Of a stretch of 64,000 bases of DNA, positions 22,871 to 34,544 are shown one piece after another. Both the position numbers and the translations under genes were made by a program. The stretch is from Sinotaia quadrata. Lineage: Eukaryota; Mollusca; Gastropoda; Architaenioglossa; Viviparidae. The stretch's first letter is position 1. Each line of letters opens with the position of its first letter. Where the stretch lies: assembly GCA_028829895.1 (NCBI GenBank), contig CM054184.1, positions 27,098,701 through 27,162,700 of the forward strand, written 5' to 3'. The notes under the pieces are model-generated. The model had not been told where the DNA came from. It was given only the letters and a program-made list of their open reading frames with translations, and searched no databases.

Positions 22871-23720
22871 CACACATGTCCTCTATTCTTGAATTCGTAG
22901 AGGTGACCTCTCTAATGGCTTGGTATGGCGCGAATGAAATACCCGGTGGTAAATTTTACTTCCTGAGATTTGACCCCAAGTATGCCTATGATATGGGTGG
23001 AACTCAAGTGCCCACATCTAACCGAATAATAGTTCACACTGGCGTTCAACAACAATTGTGTAGCACATTATTAATAGCAATTGTAGAAAAATAAGAATGA
23101 ATTTTAAATGTATGGGCTGTAATTTGCCCCGCAGGATGTAAATCCTTACAATATACACAAGTAGATATTTGATACACGCTATGAACTAATTGTATTTTAC
23201 TTTACAACAATGAAAATGTAATTTGCTATTTCAAATCTAATATATTGTTTTAGTTTTTAATATTTTACTCCTTCATAAAATCAATATATTTTCTATTGGA
23301 AACCTGTCTTTGAAACAAATGTACTCCATTTGCAGACAGTAATGAGAAAAAGCAATAATTAATTAAATAAAATTCAGTATAGATATCAAAAGGATACTCT
23401 CACAACTAGATTAGAATAAATATTTCATAGAAGGCAGTCGTATGATGATTTAAATGTCCGAACTAGAAAGATTTTGTTTTATAGCATGTTTCTTAAACTA
23501 TACAATCCATCTAGCTTAGCGACACGTGTATGACTCTCCGCCTGACCTTGAAGGTACTAATTGTAATGCAGACCAAATTAGTAGACTAAAGAAAATGCAA
23601 TCATTACCACGATCACAGATCAACGTGCTGTATGACAATTATGTTAGTATTCATCGTGCTGAGGGTGTTTTTGCTTTTGTTTTGACTGACTCCTCAAAGT
23701 CTCTCGCAGCAGCACCGCCT
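22871..23720. other. Unique intron stretch
   Basis: Two short frames (22867-23094, 23526-23738) resemble nothing known. The receptor sequence is continuous from exon B to exon C, so neither is a missing exon. Confidence 0.45.
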
Positions 23721-23721
23721 T

Positions 23722-24010
23722 CACCACTGGATGTTTAATAATTTCGTCTACCACAGACTTATAAGTTGCATGCTTGTATTTGGCAGCACTGTCTTGACCC
23801 CTGGATGTTTAATAATTTCGTCTACCACAGACTTATAAGTTGCATGCTTGTATTTGGCAGCACTGTCTTGACCGCTGTATGTTTAATAATTTCGTCTACC
23901 ACAGACTTATAAGTTGCATGTTTGTATTTGGTAGCATTGTCTTGACCGCTGGATGTTTAATAATTTCGTCTACCTACTGACTTATAAGCTGCATGCTTGT
24001 ATTTAGTAGC
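23722..24010. repeat. 72-bp minisatellite, about 4 copies
   Basis: Core ggatgtttaataatttcgtc. Confidence 0.93.
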
Positions 24011-24084
24011 ACAATGGGTTAGAGTGAGGATTCGATGTATTATGCTTATACTTTTAATTAAACAATAAATAAATTTGATTAAAA

Positions 24085-24262
24085 CATTGTTTCGTCACAA
24101 TGCCTGTTTGAAAGGGCTTGTTGTTTATGTTTGGCGCATATTTGATTAGTTAAGAAATAGATCTATTGTTAATCTTATACAGTACAAACGTTGTTGTTTA
24201 TGTTTGGTGCATATTTGATTAGTTAAGAAATAGATCTATTGTTAATCGTATACAGTACAAAT
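24085..24262. repeat. 73-bp duplication
   Basis: ttgttgtttatgtttggcgc and the following bases occur twice, nearly identical. Confidence 0.92.
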
Positions 24263-24354
24263 GTTGATTTTTAGTAGGAAAGTGTTCTATCATTAGGACT
24301 TGATAAATGATGATAAAAAAAACCGTTGTTTTCACTCTCATATTAGTTTTCTTT

Positions 24355-24585
24355 ACTAATGTTCTGAGATTTGTGAACTTATAATAATGTTCTTCCTGTT
24401 AAAGTGAGATTTGAGAAATTATAATAATTTTCTTCCTGTAAAAAATAGATTTTTGATCTTCTAATAATGTTCTTTCTGTAAAAGTGAGATTTGTAAACTC
24501 ATAATAACATTGTGTCAAAGTGAGATTTGTGAACTCATAATAAATATTGTGTCAAAGTGAGATTTGTAAACTCATTAGTATAGCT
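24355..24585. repeat. About 38-bp minisatellite, 6 copies
   Basis: Core aagtgagatttgtgaactca. Confidence 0.87.
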
Positions 24586-24837
24586 TGCTTCATTAACTAT
24601 TCCATAAGAGATCGTTATGTCAAAATATTTAAATGTCTCCTATCTAATATATTTGTTTTTTTAATGTTCCATAAAAGATAATCTTATAAACATAATTAAA
24701 TTTACTGGTGGAAATGTTAAAAAGTTACCGGATTGCTGTAGTTTATAATATAGTAGCTGTTCGCACATTTGAGCTGTTCAGTGATGCAGGATGAAAATGG
24801 TCGGGAACTAAAAATAATTCGTTCGTGTCCTTTTCAG

Positions 24838-24939
24838 GCCCATAACAAGTTTGACAGTCTGATGGAGATGCATAAAATCAACATCACAAAGGCAGAAAGC
24901 TTTGCAGACGACCCTAGCTCAGCCATTGAGAACTTGAAG
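24838..24939 (+). CDS. GABBR2: GABBR2-like exon C (ectodomain, GC donor)
   Basis: 34 codons, phase 0/0, acceptor CCTTTTCAG. It begins AHNKFDSLMEMHKI and ends SSAIENLK. It supplies the helix after the hinge and the AESFADDP strand (ESFSNDP in vertebrates, QSFVNDV in fly). To keep frame with exon D the donor must be AAG/GCAAGT, a GC-AG intron with an otherwise perfect donor consensus. The nearest GT (AAGGCAA/GTCAGA) would break phase with the next exon. NIT is a possible glycosylation site. Confidence 0.93.
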
Positions 24940-25165
24940 GCAAGTCAGAATTATGAGGGGAAGCAAGAATAATGAAGGGGATTATGAATTATTAAATTAA
25001 TACGAAGGGAATTCCGAGTTATATAAGGAATTCAAAATTATAAATGGAATTCAGAACTATGAAGGGAATTTATAATTATGTATGGATTATGAATTATGAA
25101 ATTATTTATGAATTATGAATGGAATTATGAATTATGAAGTGATTTATGGATTATGAAGTGAAGTC
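24925..25165 (+). repeat. Possible exon C edge repeat (about 20 bp, degenerate)
   Basis: The junction sequence gaaggcaagtcagaattatg is followed by ggaagcaagaataatgaagg and a run of gaagggaatt..aattatgaa units. The similarity is good in the first two units and weak afterwards. None of the later copies keeps a donor. Confidence 0.5.
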
Positions 25166-25239
25166 GCATTAATATATATAGTTCTAGAATACCACAACTT
25201 CACACATCGAGAGAAACACACTTGAAACATCAAATATCA

Positions 25240-25430
25240 CTTTAGATCAGAATGTCTTTGTCAGGAAATATCGCTACATAATCTTGAACACTTTCTACTT
25301 TAGATCAGAATGTCTTTGTCAGGAAATATCGCTACATAATCTTGAACACGTTCTAAAATCACTTTAGATCAGAATGTCTTTGTCAGGAAATATCGCTACT
25401 TAATCTTGAACACTTTCTAAAACAACTTTT
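25240..25430. repeat. 62-bp minisatellite, 3 copies
   Basis: Core actttagatcagaatgtctt. Confidence 0.94.
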
Positions 25431-25691
25431 CATTCTAAAGGCTTGTTATCAGTATTAACACCACACCAGGTAGCGGTGAATTGTAGGTCAAGCTGACCAG
25501 TGAATACTGCGCATTGTTCAGAATTTTGCAATATGTTACACGCATTTCTCTTGCAATAGTACTAAAATAATCATAAGCTCTTCTTTTAATCTTGTATACC
25601 TAAATCATTATATATTTTTAATGTTCATGGTGATTTATTTACGACACCTTGTAATTAGAAATGATGTACATAAACATAACTGTCTTGATGC

Positions 25692-25693
<2 letters not shown>

Positions 25694-25748
<55 letters not shown>
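25694..25748. repeat. (TG)n microsatellite
   Basis: About 26 dinucleotides, about 150 bases before exon D. Confidence 0.98.
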
Positions 25749-25902
25749 CATATATGTTTGGAATACGCTATATATTTTTCACTACAAAAGAGTAATCGCT
25801 TTGAAATTTTCTTTCATTTTCACAATTGGGTATTGACACCCGTTTGAAAACTAATACTGGTAACGCTGACATACCTGTGGTGCTCTTGGTTACGTATCTC
25901 AG

Positions 25903-25968
25903 AAATATGACGTACGAATTATTGTTGGCAACTTCGACCAGAATATGGCTCGACGTGTTTTCTGCAGC
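25903..25968 (+). CDS. GABBR2: GABBR2-like exon D (short, ectodomain)
   Basis: A 66-base exon, 22 codons, phase 0/0, between acceptor TATCTCAG and donor AGC/GTGAGT. It encodes KYDVRIIVGNFDQNMARRVF plus CS. The stretch is very close to vertebrate GABBR2 (VRIILGQFDQNMAAKVFC) and forms a core strand and helix of the Venus-flytrap fold. It is too short to stand out as an open frame and is recognised only by homology and phase. Confidence 0.93.
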
Positions 25969-26424
25969 GTGAGTTATTTTCTCTTGTTTTTCAACTGTGT
26001 GACTCTCACTACAATGTGTACATAATACATGAACTAAATAGGCTTCCTGTTGTTTCATTTGGGTTGTGTTTTTTTTTTGGGGGGGAACAAAGAAAAAAGA
26101 CGTGGAATTCTCTTATGGAGACGGTATTTTTATTCGTCACTAGTTTTTTCTCAAAAATAATTTTCATAGTTCATATTTATTCACATTTTTTTAATTTTAT
26201 ATTATTATACTAAATGAAATTAAAATTATGCATTATTTTTACTGAAAAAATAGTTTAAAATAAAAATAAAATAAAATATAAAAATAGTTTATTGGCATCT
26301 CCTATGGCGTATTATAACTCACTCCAAATATAACACATCACTCCTAATTCTGTACGACATCTGCCTGTATTTATTGTATTGCGTAACGGTGCCCGTTGTA
26401 ACGTTACAATACATTGAAAGTTAT

Positions 26425-27300
26425 TAAGATTTCGTAAAACAGGAAGGCTTATTACGAGATTTCGTAAAACAGGAAGGCTTATTACGGGATATTGTAAAAC
26501 AAATAGGAGGAGATTATTAAAAGATTTTATAAAACAGAAAGATATATTACAATATATTACAGGAAGACTTACTACAGAATTTTGCGTATTGCGGCATTTT
26601 GTAAAACAAATAGAAAGGCTTATTAATGGATTTTGTAAAACAAATAGAAAAGCTTATTAATGGATTTTGTAAAACAAATAGAAAGAATTATTAATGGATT
26701 TTGTAAAACAAATAGAAAGACTTATTAATGGGTTTTGTAAAACAAATAGAAAGACTTATTAATGGATTTTGTAAAACAAATAGAAAGAATTATTAATGGA
26801 TTTTGTAAAACAAATAGAAAGACTTATTAATGGGTTTTGTAAAACAAATAGAAAGACTTATTAATGAATTTTGTAAAACAAATAGAAAGACTTCTTAATG
26901 GATTTTGTAAAACAAATAGAAAGACTTATTAATGGATTTTGAAAAACAAATAGAAAGACTTATTAATGGATTTTGTAAAACAAATAGAAAGACTTATTAA
27001 TGGATTTTGTAAAACAGATAGAATGACTTATTAATGGATTTTGTAAAACAGATAGAATGACTTATTAATGGATTTTGTAAAACAAGAAGAAGGCTTACTA
27101 CGAGATTTTGTCAAATATGAAGGCATAATATGGGATATTGTAGAATTAAACGATAAAATTTATTACATTTTGAAAAACAAGCAGGCTCATTACGAGATTT
27201 TGTAAGACAAACAGGAAGGCTTATTATGGATTTTTTTTAAACGGGAAGACATTACTGGATTTCGTAAAATATGAAGGCTATTAAATGATCTTGTCATGAA
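26425..27300. repeat. 33-bp minisatellite, about 22 copies
   Basis: Core ttttgtaaaacaaatagaaa. Both ends are degenerate; the centre has a repeated order of gaatta/gactta variants (26690-26830). 25969-26424 before it is AT-rich unique intron. Confidence 0.93.
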
Positions 27301-27445
27301 GGCTGATAACGGATTTTTTAAAAATATAATGGCTTATTACGTGATTTTTTTTAAAGTAGCAAGGTTTATGAATATGAAGGCTGTTAACGGATTTTTAAAA
27401 AATATAATGGCTTATTACGTGATTTTTTTAAAGTAACAAAGTAAT
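27295..27445. repeat. About 70-bp duplication
   Basis: gaaggctgttaacggatttt and tggcttattacgtgattttt occur twice. Confidence 0.8.
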
Positions 27446-27644
27446 TTGTAAAAGATGAATATTTATTATTAGATTATGTAATACATTTCTAGGAGTTACT
27501 ATGTTAGTCTTATGAAAACTGTTCCACTTATATAAAACATGGAAGATTATTACCGGATTGGATTAAATAATAGAAGCAATTTTATTAAATGACTTATGAA
27601 AATATGGGATTATACAATACAGGAAATGGTATAGTGAGATATTT

Positions 27645-27860
27645 AATATAGGAATTTTCACTAATGGATTTATAATATAACTAATGGGATTGTGTGATGT
27701 GTAATATATGAATTTGAACTAAGGGATTTATAATATAAATAATGGGATTGTGGGATGTGTAATATATGAATTTGAACTAAGGGATTTATAATATAAATAA
27801 TGGGATTGTGGGATGTGTAATATATGAATTTGAACTAAGGGATTTATAATATAAAAAATG
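27645..27860. repeat. 58-bp minisatellite, about 3.5 copies
   Basis: Core gtgtaatatatgaatttgaa. 27861-28110 is unique. Confidence 0.93.
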
Positions 27861-28110
27861 TTATGAACGGATTGAGGACACGGCACGTTGTTTCATGATT
27901 TAGCAATACAGAAAAATGTTCTTTCGATCTTAAGCATTATATATTTCTGGTATTGTATATCATAATGAAGGTTTTACGGATTATGCCGTAAATGAAAATT
28001 TATTTCAGGATTGTAATATACAGATATCATTTTGGATTGGAATGAAGGCTATTACGGAAATTCCCGATAGGGTGAGAGGGTTGAGCATTTTCTGTTTTAA
28101 TTCAAGACAG

Positions 28111-28302
28111 GCTCACGAACGTGGAATGTACGGCCCGCGACATCAGTGGATAATCTTGGGGACATACTCTCACGACTGGTGGAAACAATATGATAGTGAC
28201 GTCCCCTGCACACCGGAAGTGCTCAATGATACAATTGATGGTTACATAGCAACAGATTTACTACCTCTGTCTACAGATACGGAAATGATTTATTCAACCT
28301 TG
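28111..28302 (+). CDS. GABBR2: GABBR2-like exon E (ectodomain lobe 2)
   Basis: 64 codons, phase 0/0, acceptor TTCAAGACAG, donor TTG/GTAAAT. It begins AHERGMYGPRHQWIILGTYS and continues with HDWWKQYDSDVPC. MYG..YQW/HQWII and the tryptophan pair are family hallmarks (MYGSKYQWIIPGW in vertebrates, MYGRAYQWLIMATYS in fly). The DGYIATDLLPLST block is closer to the insect type 2 subunit (VDLLPLST) than to the vertebrate one, consistent with an invertebrate. One NDT glycosylation sequon. Confidence 0.95.
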
Positions 28303-28374
28303 GTAAATACATATCAGAATGATTTTTTTTTCTTATGATTGTACACATAATGGTGTAGTTGAAAAGTTTCATCT

Positions 28375-28460
28375 GCGGGAAGATTTTCCTGTAGTGTCTG
28401 TGTATGAGACTGATGAGAAGTTTTTCCTGTAGTGTCCGTATATGAGACTGATGGAATTGC
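28375..28460. repeat. About 40-bp duplication
   Basis: ttttcctgtagtgtc...tatgagactgat occurs twice in the E-F intron. Confidence 0.85.
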
Positions 28461-28569
28461 AAGTAACAAAAGTCCGAATACGAAACTGATAAATTACAAG
28501 TAACAGATGCAGAATAAAGTATATTTCATGTTGACAATCGGAAAACCTGGGACTGACTACATTTTACAG

Positions 28570-28830
28570 TGAAACTGACTGATTGAAGTTACAATAAGTT
28601 TAATGATAGACTGATTACAACTAAGATTACTTGACTGATTGAAATTACAATAAGTTTAATGATAGACTGATTACAACTAAGAATACTTGACTGATTGAAG
28701 TTACAATAAGTTTAATGATAGACTGATTGATTACAAATAAGAATACTTGAGTGACTAAAGTTACAATAAGTTTAATGATAGACTGATTGATTACAATTAA
28801 GAATACTTGACTGATTTGTTATAATTTACA
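28570..28830. repeat. 58-63-bp minisatellite, 4 copies
   Basis: Core ttacaataagtttaatgata. Confidence 0.94.
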
Positions 28831-29034
28831 ACAGGTAGAATACGGAAATAATTGATTACGAGTTACCACTGATAGAACATTGCACTATTAATTACAAGTT
28901 ACGGAGATTACGGATTATTGCATGTTACAATCGGAAGAATATTCGGATTTATTTATCACAAGTTACAATCAATAAAATATGGAAATGATTGTCTACAAGT
29001 TAACACTGGGCAGGAGGAGAGAATTATTTAGTAC

Positions 29035-29290
29035 TAGATTGTGTGAAGACTGAGGGGTTAGACGTGACACAAGGTTGTAAGAGGGACTGGCAGGATAGAC
29101 GTGACACTAGGTTGTGAGCACTGAGGGTTTAGACGTGACACAAGGTTTAAGAGGGACTGGCAGGATGGACGTGACACTAGATGTGAAAACTGAGTGGTTA
29201 GATGTACCACTAGGTTGTGAGAGAGACTGGCAGGATAGACATGACTCTAGGTTGTTTGCGGGACTCGTGGGTAAGACGTGACACAAGACA
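29035..29290. repeat. Degenerate minisatellite
   Basis: Units of gacgtgacactaggttgtga and gagggactggcaggatag in varied order. Confidence 0.75.
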
Positions 29291-29472
29291 TACATTCTGT
29301 ACGTGATGTTTATGTCTATAACAAACATACAAAAGTAATGCGTACATTTCATAATTATTTTTTAAAACTGCAAATTTCGATAATTAAATAATTATTTTCA
29401 TTGTAAAATTTCCTAAGTAGCTTAAATTTTGCTTCTTAATAGTCGGTGTTATCATTTCCCTTTTACTGCCAG

Positions 29473-29688
29473 ACTCCGCAGAAATATGAAGAACTCTATA
29501 ATGAAGCAAGAGGGAAGGATTACAGTGTTTATCATGGCTTCGCTTATGACGGAATCTGGGTCATTGCGCATGCGCTGGATAAAATTCTTTCTAATCCTAA
29601 AGTCCACACAGGAACTACACTGGAACAATTGCTGCGCGGGGAGAAAGTTGGAAAGGCACTCAATGACACCAACATCCGAGGAGTAACG
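29473..29688 (+). CDS. GABBR2: GABBR2-like exon F (ectodomain lobe 2)
   Basis: 72 codons, phase 0/0, acceptor TTTACTGCCAG, donor ACG/GTAGTA. It starts TPQKYEELYNEARG, matching TPQQYEREYNNKRSG of vertebrate GABBR2. YHGFAYDGIWVIAHALDKIL is the long conserved helix of lobe 2, and NDTNIRGVT leads into the G[QR]V/I.F strand of exon G. The open frame runs past the donor for about 25 codons, but that extension is intronic: exon G restores the family sequence after VT. One NDT sequon. Confidence 0.95.
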
Positions 29689-29819
29689 GTAGTATGGCCA
29701 TTTGAACTGTATCCTGACAACAACGTCATTGTAGCTAGTAACTGTCAGATCTTTAGTAGATAGCCATACCCTTTTACAGTTATATTCTTGTTATACTGTC
29801 TAATACCTATTATTTTTAT

Positions 29820-30000
29820 AACTGGATCCTTGTTACTATTATCTTCAAAACTACATACTTGTTACGTTAACTGATAACTTTCTTCTGTGTAACCAAATAC
29901 TTGTTACGTTAACTAATATTTTTCTTCTGTGTAACTAAATATTTGTTATGTTAAATGATAACTATTTTCTGTGCAACTAAATACTTTAGTTATACAACTA
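29820..30000. repeat. 43-bp minisatellite, about 4 copies
   Basis: Core acttgttacgttaactgata. Confidence 0.88.
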
Positions 30001-30119
30001 ATCCTACTTAAATTAACTATTAACTATAATTTTAAACATATTGCTACAACTTCATACAACTTCATCCTTGCTCATTTAGTACGTCACTATGACCTGATGC
30101 TTTACATATAGAATTTCTT

Positions 30120-30355
30120 ATGTTAGCTAATATTAACTATTGTCTAGAGAATATTAACTATCGTCTTAAGAATATTAGCTATTTTCTAGAGAATATTGAC
30201 TATGGTCTAGAAAATATTAACTGTCTAGAGAATATTAACTATCGTCTTGAGAATATTAACTATTGTCTTGATAATGTTAGCTATTGTCTACAGAATACTA
30301 ACTATGGTCTAGAGAATATTAACTGTCTAGAGAATATTAAATATCGTCTTGAGTA
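30120..30355. repeat. 21-bp minisatellite, about 11 copies
   Basis: Core gagaatattaactatcgtct; includes shortened 15-16-bp units. Confidence 0.93.
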
Positions 30356-30359
30356 TAAC

Positions 30360-30600
30360 TGAAGGATGATATGAGTATAAGGACGAAATAAATATTGTAT
30401 GAAGGGAGAGGGAGATATGAGTATAATATGAAGGGCGAAATGAGTATTGCATGAAGGGAGAGGGAGATATGAGTATAATATGAAGGGCGAAATGAGTATT
30501 GCATGAAGGGAGAGGGAGATATGAGTATAATATGAAGGGTGAAATGAGTATTGCATGACGAAATGAGTGTAACGATAAGGACGTTGAGGGAATCGACAAA
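30360..30600. repeat. 52-bp minisatellite, about 4 copies
   Basis: Core atgaagggagagggagatat. Confidence 0.93.
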
Positions 30601-30649
30601 TGTTTTGAACTACATTATAGATTAAGTTGGAATTCGAAGAGGACATATC

Positions 30650-31180
30650 TGCAGTAAGAAGCAGTTAATGAAACACATGGGCAAAAATGACTGGTATAGA
30701 GGATTTAAGATGACGTTTGAGATATAAATGGATTAATAGAAAGGAATAGGAGGAATTTAAGATGATTTCTGAGATGAAATTGCTGGAATAGAAAAAAATG
30801 TCTGGTATGTGATAAATTTAAAATGATTTCTTGGACCCAATTGCTGGAATACAGGGGAAAACTGACAAATATATGTTGAAAATGAATGCTGGGTATACCG
30901 ATCTAGTGGAATGAGGCACAGAATTGAGCAGAATGAGAAAAGTATGTATGGAGTGTTAGAAGATAAAAGTGGAATGAGGCGAGAGAAATCATTGAAATGA
31001 ATTAGTAAAATGATAGAGATAACATGAGTCGAATACAAGGAAGGAAAGGAAATGAGCGAATGCCGAAAAAAGTAGAGTGGAGTAGATGGAATAAAACCAG
31101 AAGAAATATAGTGGAGAATGTGGAATAGATGGAATACCCAGAGGAAATAAAGTGGAGAATGCACATAGATGGAATACCCG
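30650..31180. repeat. Degenerate purine-rich repeat before the LINE
   Basis: Loose units with tggaata, gaaatga and aagtggagaa. The last unit touches the 5' truncation point of the LINE. A 155-codon minus-strand frame here is compositional. Confidence 0.6.
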
Positions 31181-32375
31181 GAAGATATCATAGAACAGGC
31201 AGGTTTCAGACCAGGGCGAAGCACTACTGAACAGATTTGTAATCTCTATTCTCTATGTGAGAAGTACCTTCAGCACCAACAAGAGCTTTATCATTTCTTT
31301 GTAGATTTTAAGAAGGCGTTCGACAGGGTGTGGCATGTAGCCATTTGGTCCACCAAGACACTGTACAACATGGTGCCAATCTGATCAAGTCATAGAAAGC
31401 CTTTACAGCAAGGCCACAAGCGCAGTCTGCTTCAATAGCCAAATAGGAGATTGGTTCAGGACAACAGTGGGAGTCAGGCAAGGCTGCTTACTTTCGCCTG
31501 TTCTCTTCAACATTTTCTTTGAAAGAATCATGACAGATGCTCTGGAAGACCGTGAAGTAACTGCCAGTATTGGAGGCAAAACAATAACGAACTTACGCTT
31601 TGCTGATAACATCGATTGCCTTGTAGGAAATGAGGAGGAGTTAGCTCAATTGGTGGAAAAACTGGACAGGACAAACTACTGCTTTTGGTATGGAGATCAG
31701 TGTAGAGAAGACCAAATTGATGACTAACAACACCAGTGACATTGGCACTGACATCATGATTAGTGATTAGAAACTTGAAACAGTTAATAAATTTAAGTAC
31801 CTAGGAGCCATTGTGACAGACGAGGGATCAAAACCTGAAATATTGTCCAGAATTGCGATGACAATAACAACAATGGCAAGACTGAAGACAGTTTGGAAAG
31901 ACAGAAACACCCCAGTCAGGTCAAAGATCATACTGATGCACTCCTTCGTTGTATCTGTGTTTTTATATGCCTGTGAGTCATGGACTCTCACAGTTGTTCT
32001 CGAAAGGAGGATACAAGCTACTGAAATGAGATGCTTTCAAAGGTGGCTTGGCATTTTGTATAGAGATCATGTCACGAATGAGGAAATGAGAAACAGAATT
32101 AGGCAAACCATTGGGCCCTATGAAGAGCAGAAATTGTGTAAAAACGCAAAATGAAAGGGTATGGGTATGCCATACGATCAACAAGGCTTACCAAGACACT
32201 AATGCAAGGTACTGTGCAAGGAGGGCGAAGGAGAGGAAGACAGAGGAAAATATGGGAGGATAACACCTTAAGGTGGATAGGACTGAAACTAAGCAATACA
32301 GTAAGATTAACAGAGAACAGAATGGAATGGAGAAAACTGGTTGTCAGGTCATCAGTGGTGCCCCAACGGTCAACA
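31181..32375 (+). mobile_element. RTE-type LINE, 5'-truncated, inactive
   Basis: The reverse transcriptase opens at EDIIEQAGFRPGRSTTEQIC and continues through FVDFKKAFDRVW (catalytic Asp present), VGVRQGCLLSPVLFN, the active-site box as FADN instead of FADD, KYLGAIVTDEGSKPEILSRI and YACESWTLT. It ends with the GRRRGRQRK...WRKLVVRSSVVPQR tail typical of this invertebrate family. Frames change at least three times, so it cannot encode a working protein. It lies in the F-G intron in the sense direction. The 5' truncation is the usual LINE signature. The 3' end runs into a GA-rich tract (32388-32500) that may be the element's simple-repeat tail. Confidence 0.9.
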
Positions 32376-32387
32376 TAACGAAAGGGA

Positions 32388-32500
32388 TGGAGAGAGAGGG
32401 GGGGGAGAAAGAGAGAGGGAGAGAGAGAGGGAGAGAGAGGGGGAGAGAGAGAGGGAGAGAGAGAGGGAGAGAGAGAGGGAGAGAGAGAGAGAGAGGCGGG
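32388..32500. repeat. (GA)n-rich tract
   Basis: gagagaggga units directly after the LINE 3' end; strong purine/pyrimidine strand asymmetry. 32501-33045 is unique apart from three copies of ttagtatacaagtgttgtc near 32810-32880. Confidence 0.93.
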
Positions 32501-33049
32501 CTGGATAGAAGGGAAGGAGAGCGATGGAACATAAATGGAATGCAGAAGGAAAAGTGATGAATGATGAGGACTAGTGTCCGCGCATCGTACTGAAGTTGAT
32601 CAATCTGGCCATTAGACAATGGAATAATCGGTCTGAATTATTCCCCAGAGCCGCAAAATAAATGGAGCTATTCCAAAGAATTGTTTATTTCACTCACAAA
32701 AACTGGAATAAGGGGACGACGGGAGTTGTGGTGGGTAAAACGGTATCTTTGAGCCTCCTTTGTTCCGTTCAGATTCACGCTTTTTGGTGTTACCTTATCA
32801 GTCCTGAATTAGTATACTATAGTTGCCTTAGTATACAAGTGTTGTCTTAGTATGCAAGTGTTGTCTTAGTATACAAGTGGTATCTGGAAGTCATCGAGGT
32901 TAATCTGATAGCATTTCTTGTGAACGCCTTTTAGAGTTTGGAGGCATAATCACAAGCATTTTATAAAGCCGCTATAAAATCAAATTATTTAGAACAGGAT
33001 CTCTGCATTCTTCACATTGTTTTTCACAGTCATACCGTCACGTACCTGA

Positions 33050-33195
33050 AATAAAACGTAGGGAGTTTCTAAAAATTATATAACTTACAATAATGAAATA
33101 GAATATGGGGAGTTTCTAGAAACTGTGTCACTTACAATAATGAAATAATTTGTGGGGATTTCTAGAAATTATCACTTACAATAATGAAATAAAAC
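33050..33195. repeat. About 50-bp minisatellite, 3 copies
   Basis: Core tacaataatgaaataga with ggggagtttctag. Confidence 0.88.
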
Positions 33196-33710
33196 ATATT
33201 CTGCTGTATTGCTCGCAAACAACGAGCTGGGATGAGATTTGACTTAATTATAATTATGTGTACATTATCATTAATGTCAGGTCAATTGGTCACAGATCGT
33301 TACCATGTGACTGGTTATAATTTTCATCTGCTCTTGTCTTTCTGGACTGATTGATTGAATTCATATTGACTATAAGTCTGGGATGATCTCGCATTGTTGA
33401 TTGATTACAAGTGTACACTGCTCTAATTGTTTCGATCGGTTACATGTTGCGATTATTTCCTTTTCTTGTTGATGATTTAGTTACATTTTCTGATCGTTTT
33501 GATCAGTTATAATTGTCATTTATTTTCGTTGTATTTTTGTATTAGTTACAAGTCCTACTTGCTCGAATCGTTTTCCTGTTTACAGTTCTTAGTTATTTCT
33601 GATGTATTTTATGCTTTAGTTATAAATCATATCTGTTCATAAACAGGTAGACAGACTAAACAAAGGTTGATTGATTGATTGATTGATTGACTGATTGATT
33701 GATTGATTAT
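33196..33710. repeat. Very degenerate repeat ending in (TTGA)n
   Basis: Scattered gatcagttataattgtc-like units, then a clear TTGA/TGAT tract at 33667-33709. Confidence 0.55.
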
Positions 33711-33867
33711 CCTCCTCTTATGTCTGTCTTAAAACAGTATTATAATATACACAATCATCAGTAATTAAATGCAGATTACTGAGAATAAAGTACTTTAGTT
33801 TGATTTTTAGTCTTACTCTGCTATAATTTGAATGATTGTATTTCTTACCTGTACTCTGTTTCTGAAG

Positions 33868-33928
33868 GGCAGGATTCAATTCAACAATGGTGACCGAGTG
33901 GGTGAGGTGAACATTCTTCAAATGCAAG
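33868..33928 (+). CDS. GABBR2: GABBR2-like exon G (end of lobe 2)
   Basis: 61 bases, phase 0 in and phase 1 out. It encodes GRIQFNNGDRVGEVNILQMQ plus the first base of a glycine codon (vertebrate [20 protein letters not shown]). The acceptor is TTTCTGAAG, weaker than the others because AAG replaces CAG and it has a G two bases further on. The donor is CAAG/GTAAAT. Copies of the 3' edge recur downstream to about 34095, one of them with a stronger donor consensus (AAAAG/GTGAGT at 34052). Confidence 0.92.
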
Positions 33929-34095
33929 GTAAATTTGAAACATATTCGTAAATATTTTCCACTTGCAAGGTATAATAATTTATATGTGAACATGTTTGCT
34001 TCTTCATTTAAAATGCAAATAATGTATATCTGAACATTCTATAAATAAAAGGTGAGTGAAATTATATATTGTAAACATTCTTCAAATGAAGATGT
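33908..34095 (+). repeat. Exon G edge repeat (about 4 degenerate units)
   Basis: gaacattcttcaaatgcaag from the exon end recurs near 33960, 33986, 34031 and 34073. The last copy (aacattcttcaaatgaag) is nearly exact. Donor-like copies: GCAAG/GTATAA at 33970 and AAAAG/GTGAGT at 34052, the latter a better consensus than the real donor. Confidence 0.75.
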
Positions 34096-34194
34096 GTCCA
34101 AATAAGTCCTATTGAACGCTTGCTATAATCTGTTTGAGTGCAATGAACGTGTCTCTAAAGAATCAAGAAAGAAGAAATAAGCACAAATAACCTT

Positions 34195-34365
34195 TCCATG
34201 AAAGATATTTCATTCTCGTTAAATTGAGGTGGGGATTTGTTTGTAATTTCTGAGAACAGTATTTGAATCTCATTAAACTGAGGTTGGGATTTGTTTGTAA
34301 TTTATGAGAACAGTATTTGAATTTCGTTAAATATAGGTGGGGATTTTTTAAAAAATTCTTAGAAC
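34195..34365. repeat. About 60-bp minisatellite, 3 copies
   Basis: Core gaggtggggatttgtttgta. Confidence 0.93.
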
Positions 34366-34544
34366 AGACAGTCATGTATATTTGATTGTTGATTTAATAA
34401 ATATATTGTTCAGTTTATTGACTTTCTTATGCATATTGATAACCTTAATTTGGAGAAGAAAATGGGTGGATGAGGGCTCGCTAAATATAAATTAAAGACC
34501 GAATTTGTCTTCTCCTTTAGTAAGACTTTTCCACCTATGGAATA

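Noticed and set aside
22867..23094. 75-codon frame considered as a missing exon between B and C
   Set aside because: The receptor alignment from GTIFQDASKGSARYGY to AHNKFDSLM is already full length compared with fly subunit 2.
29689..29763. Reading exon F through to VVWPFELYPDNN
   Set aside because: Exon G restores the conserved GVTG..(I/V).F sequence after the GT donor; the extension has no family match.
30757..31224. 155-codon minus-strand frame
   Set aside because: Lies in degenerate purine-rich repeat and overlaps the LINE start; no family resemblance.
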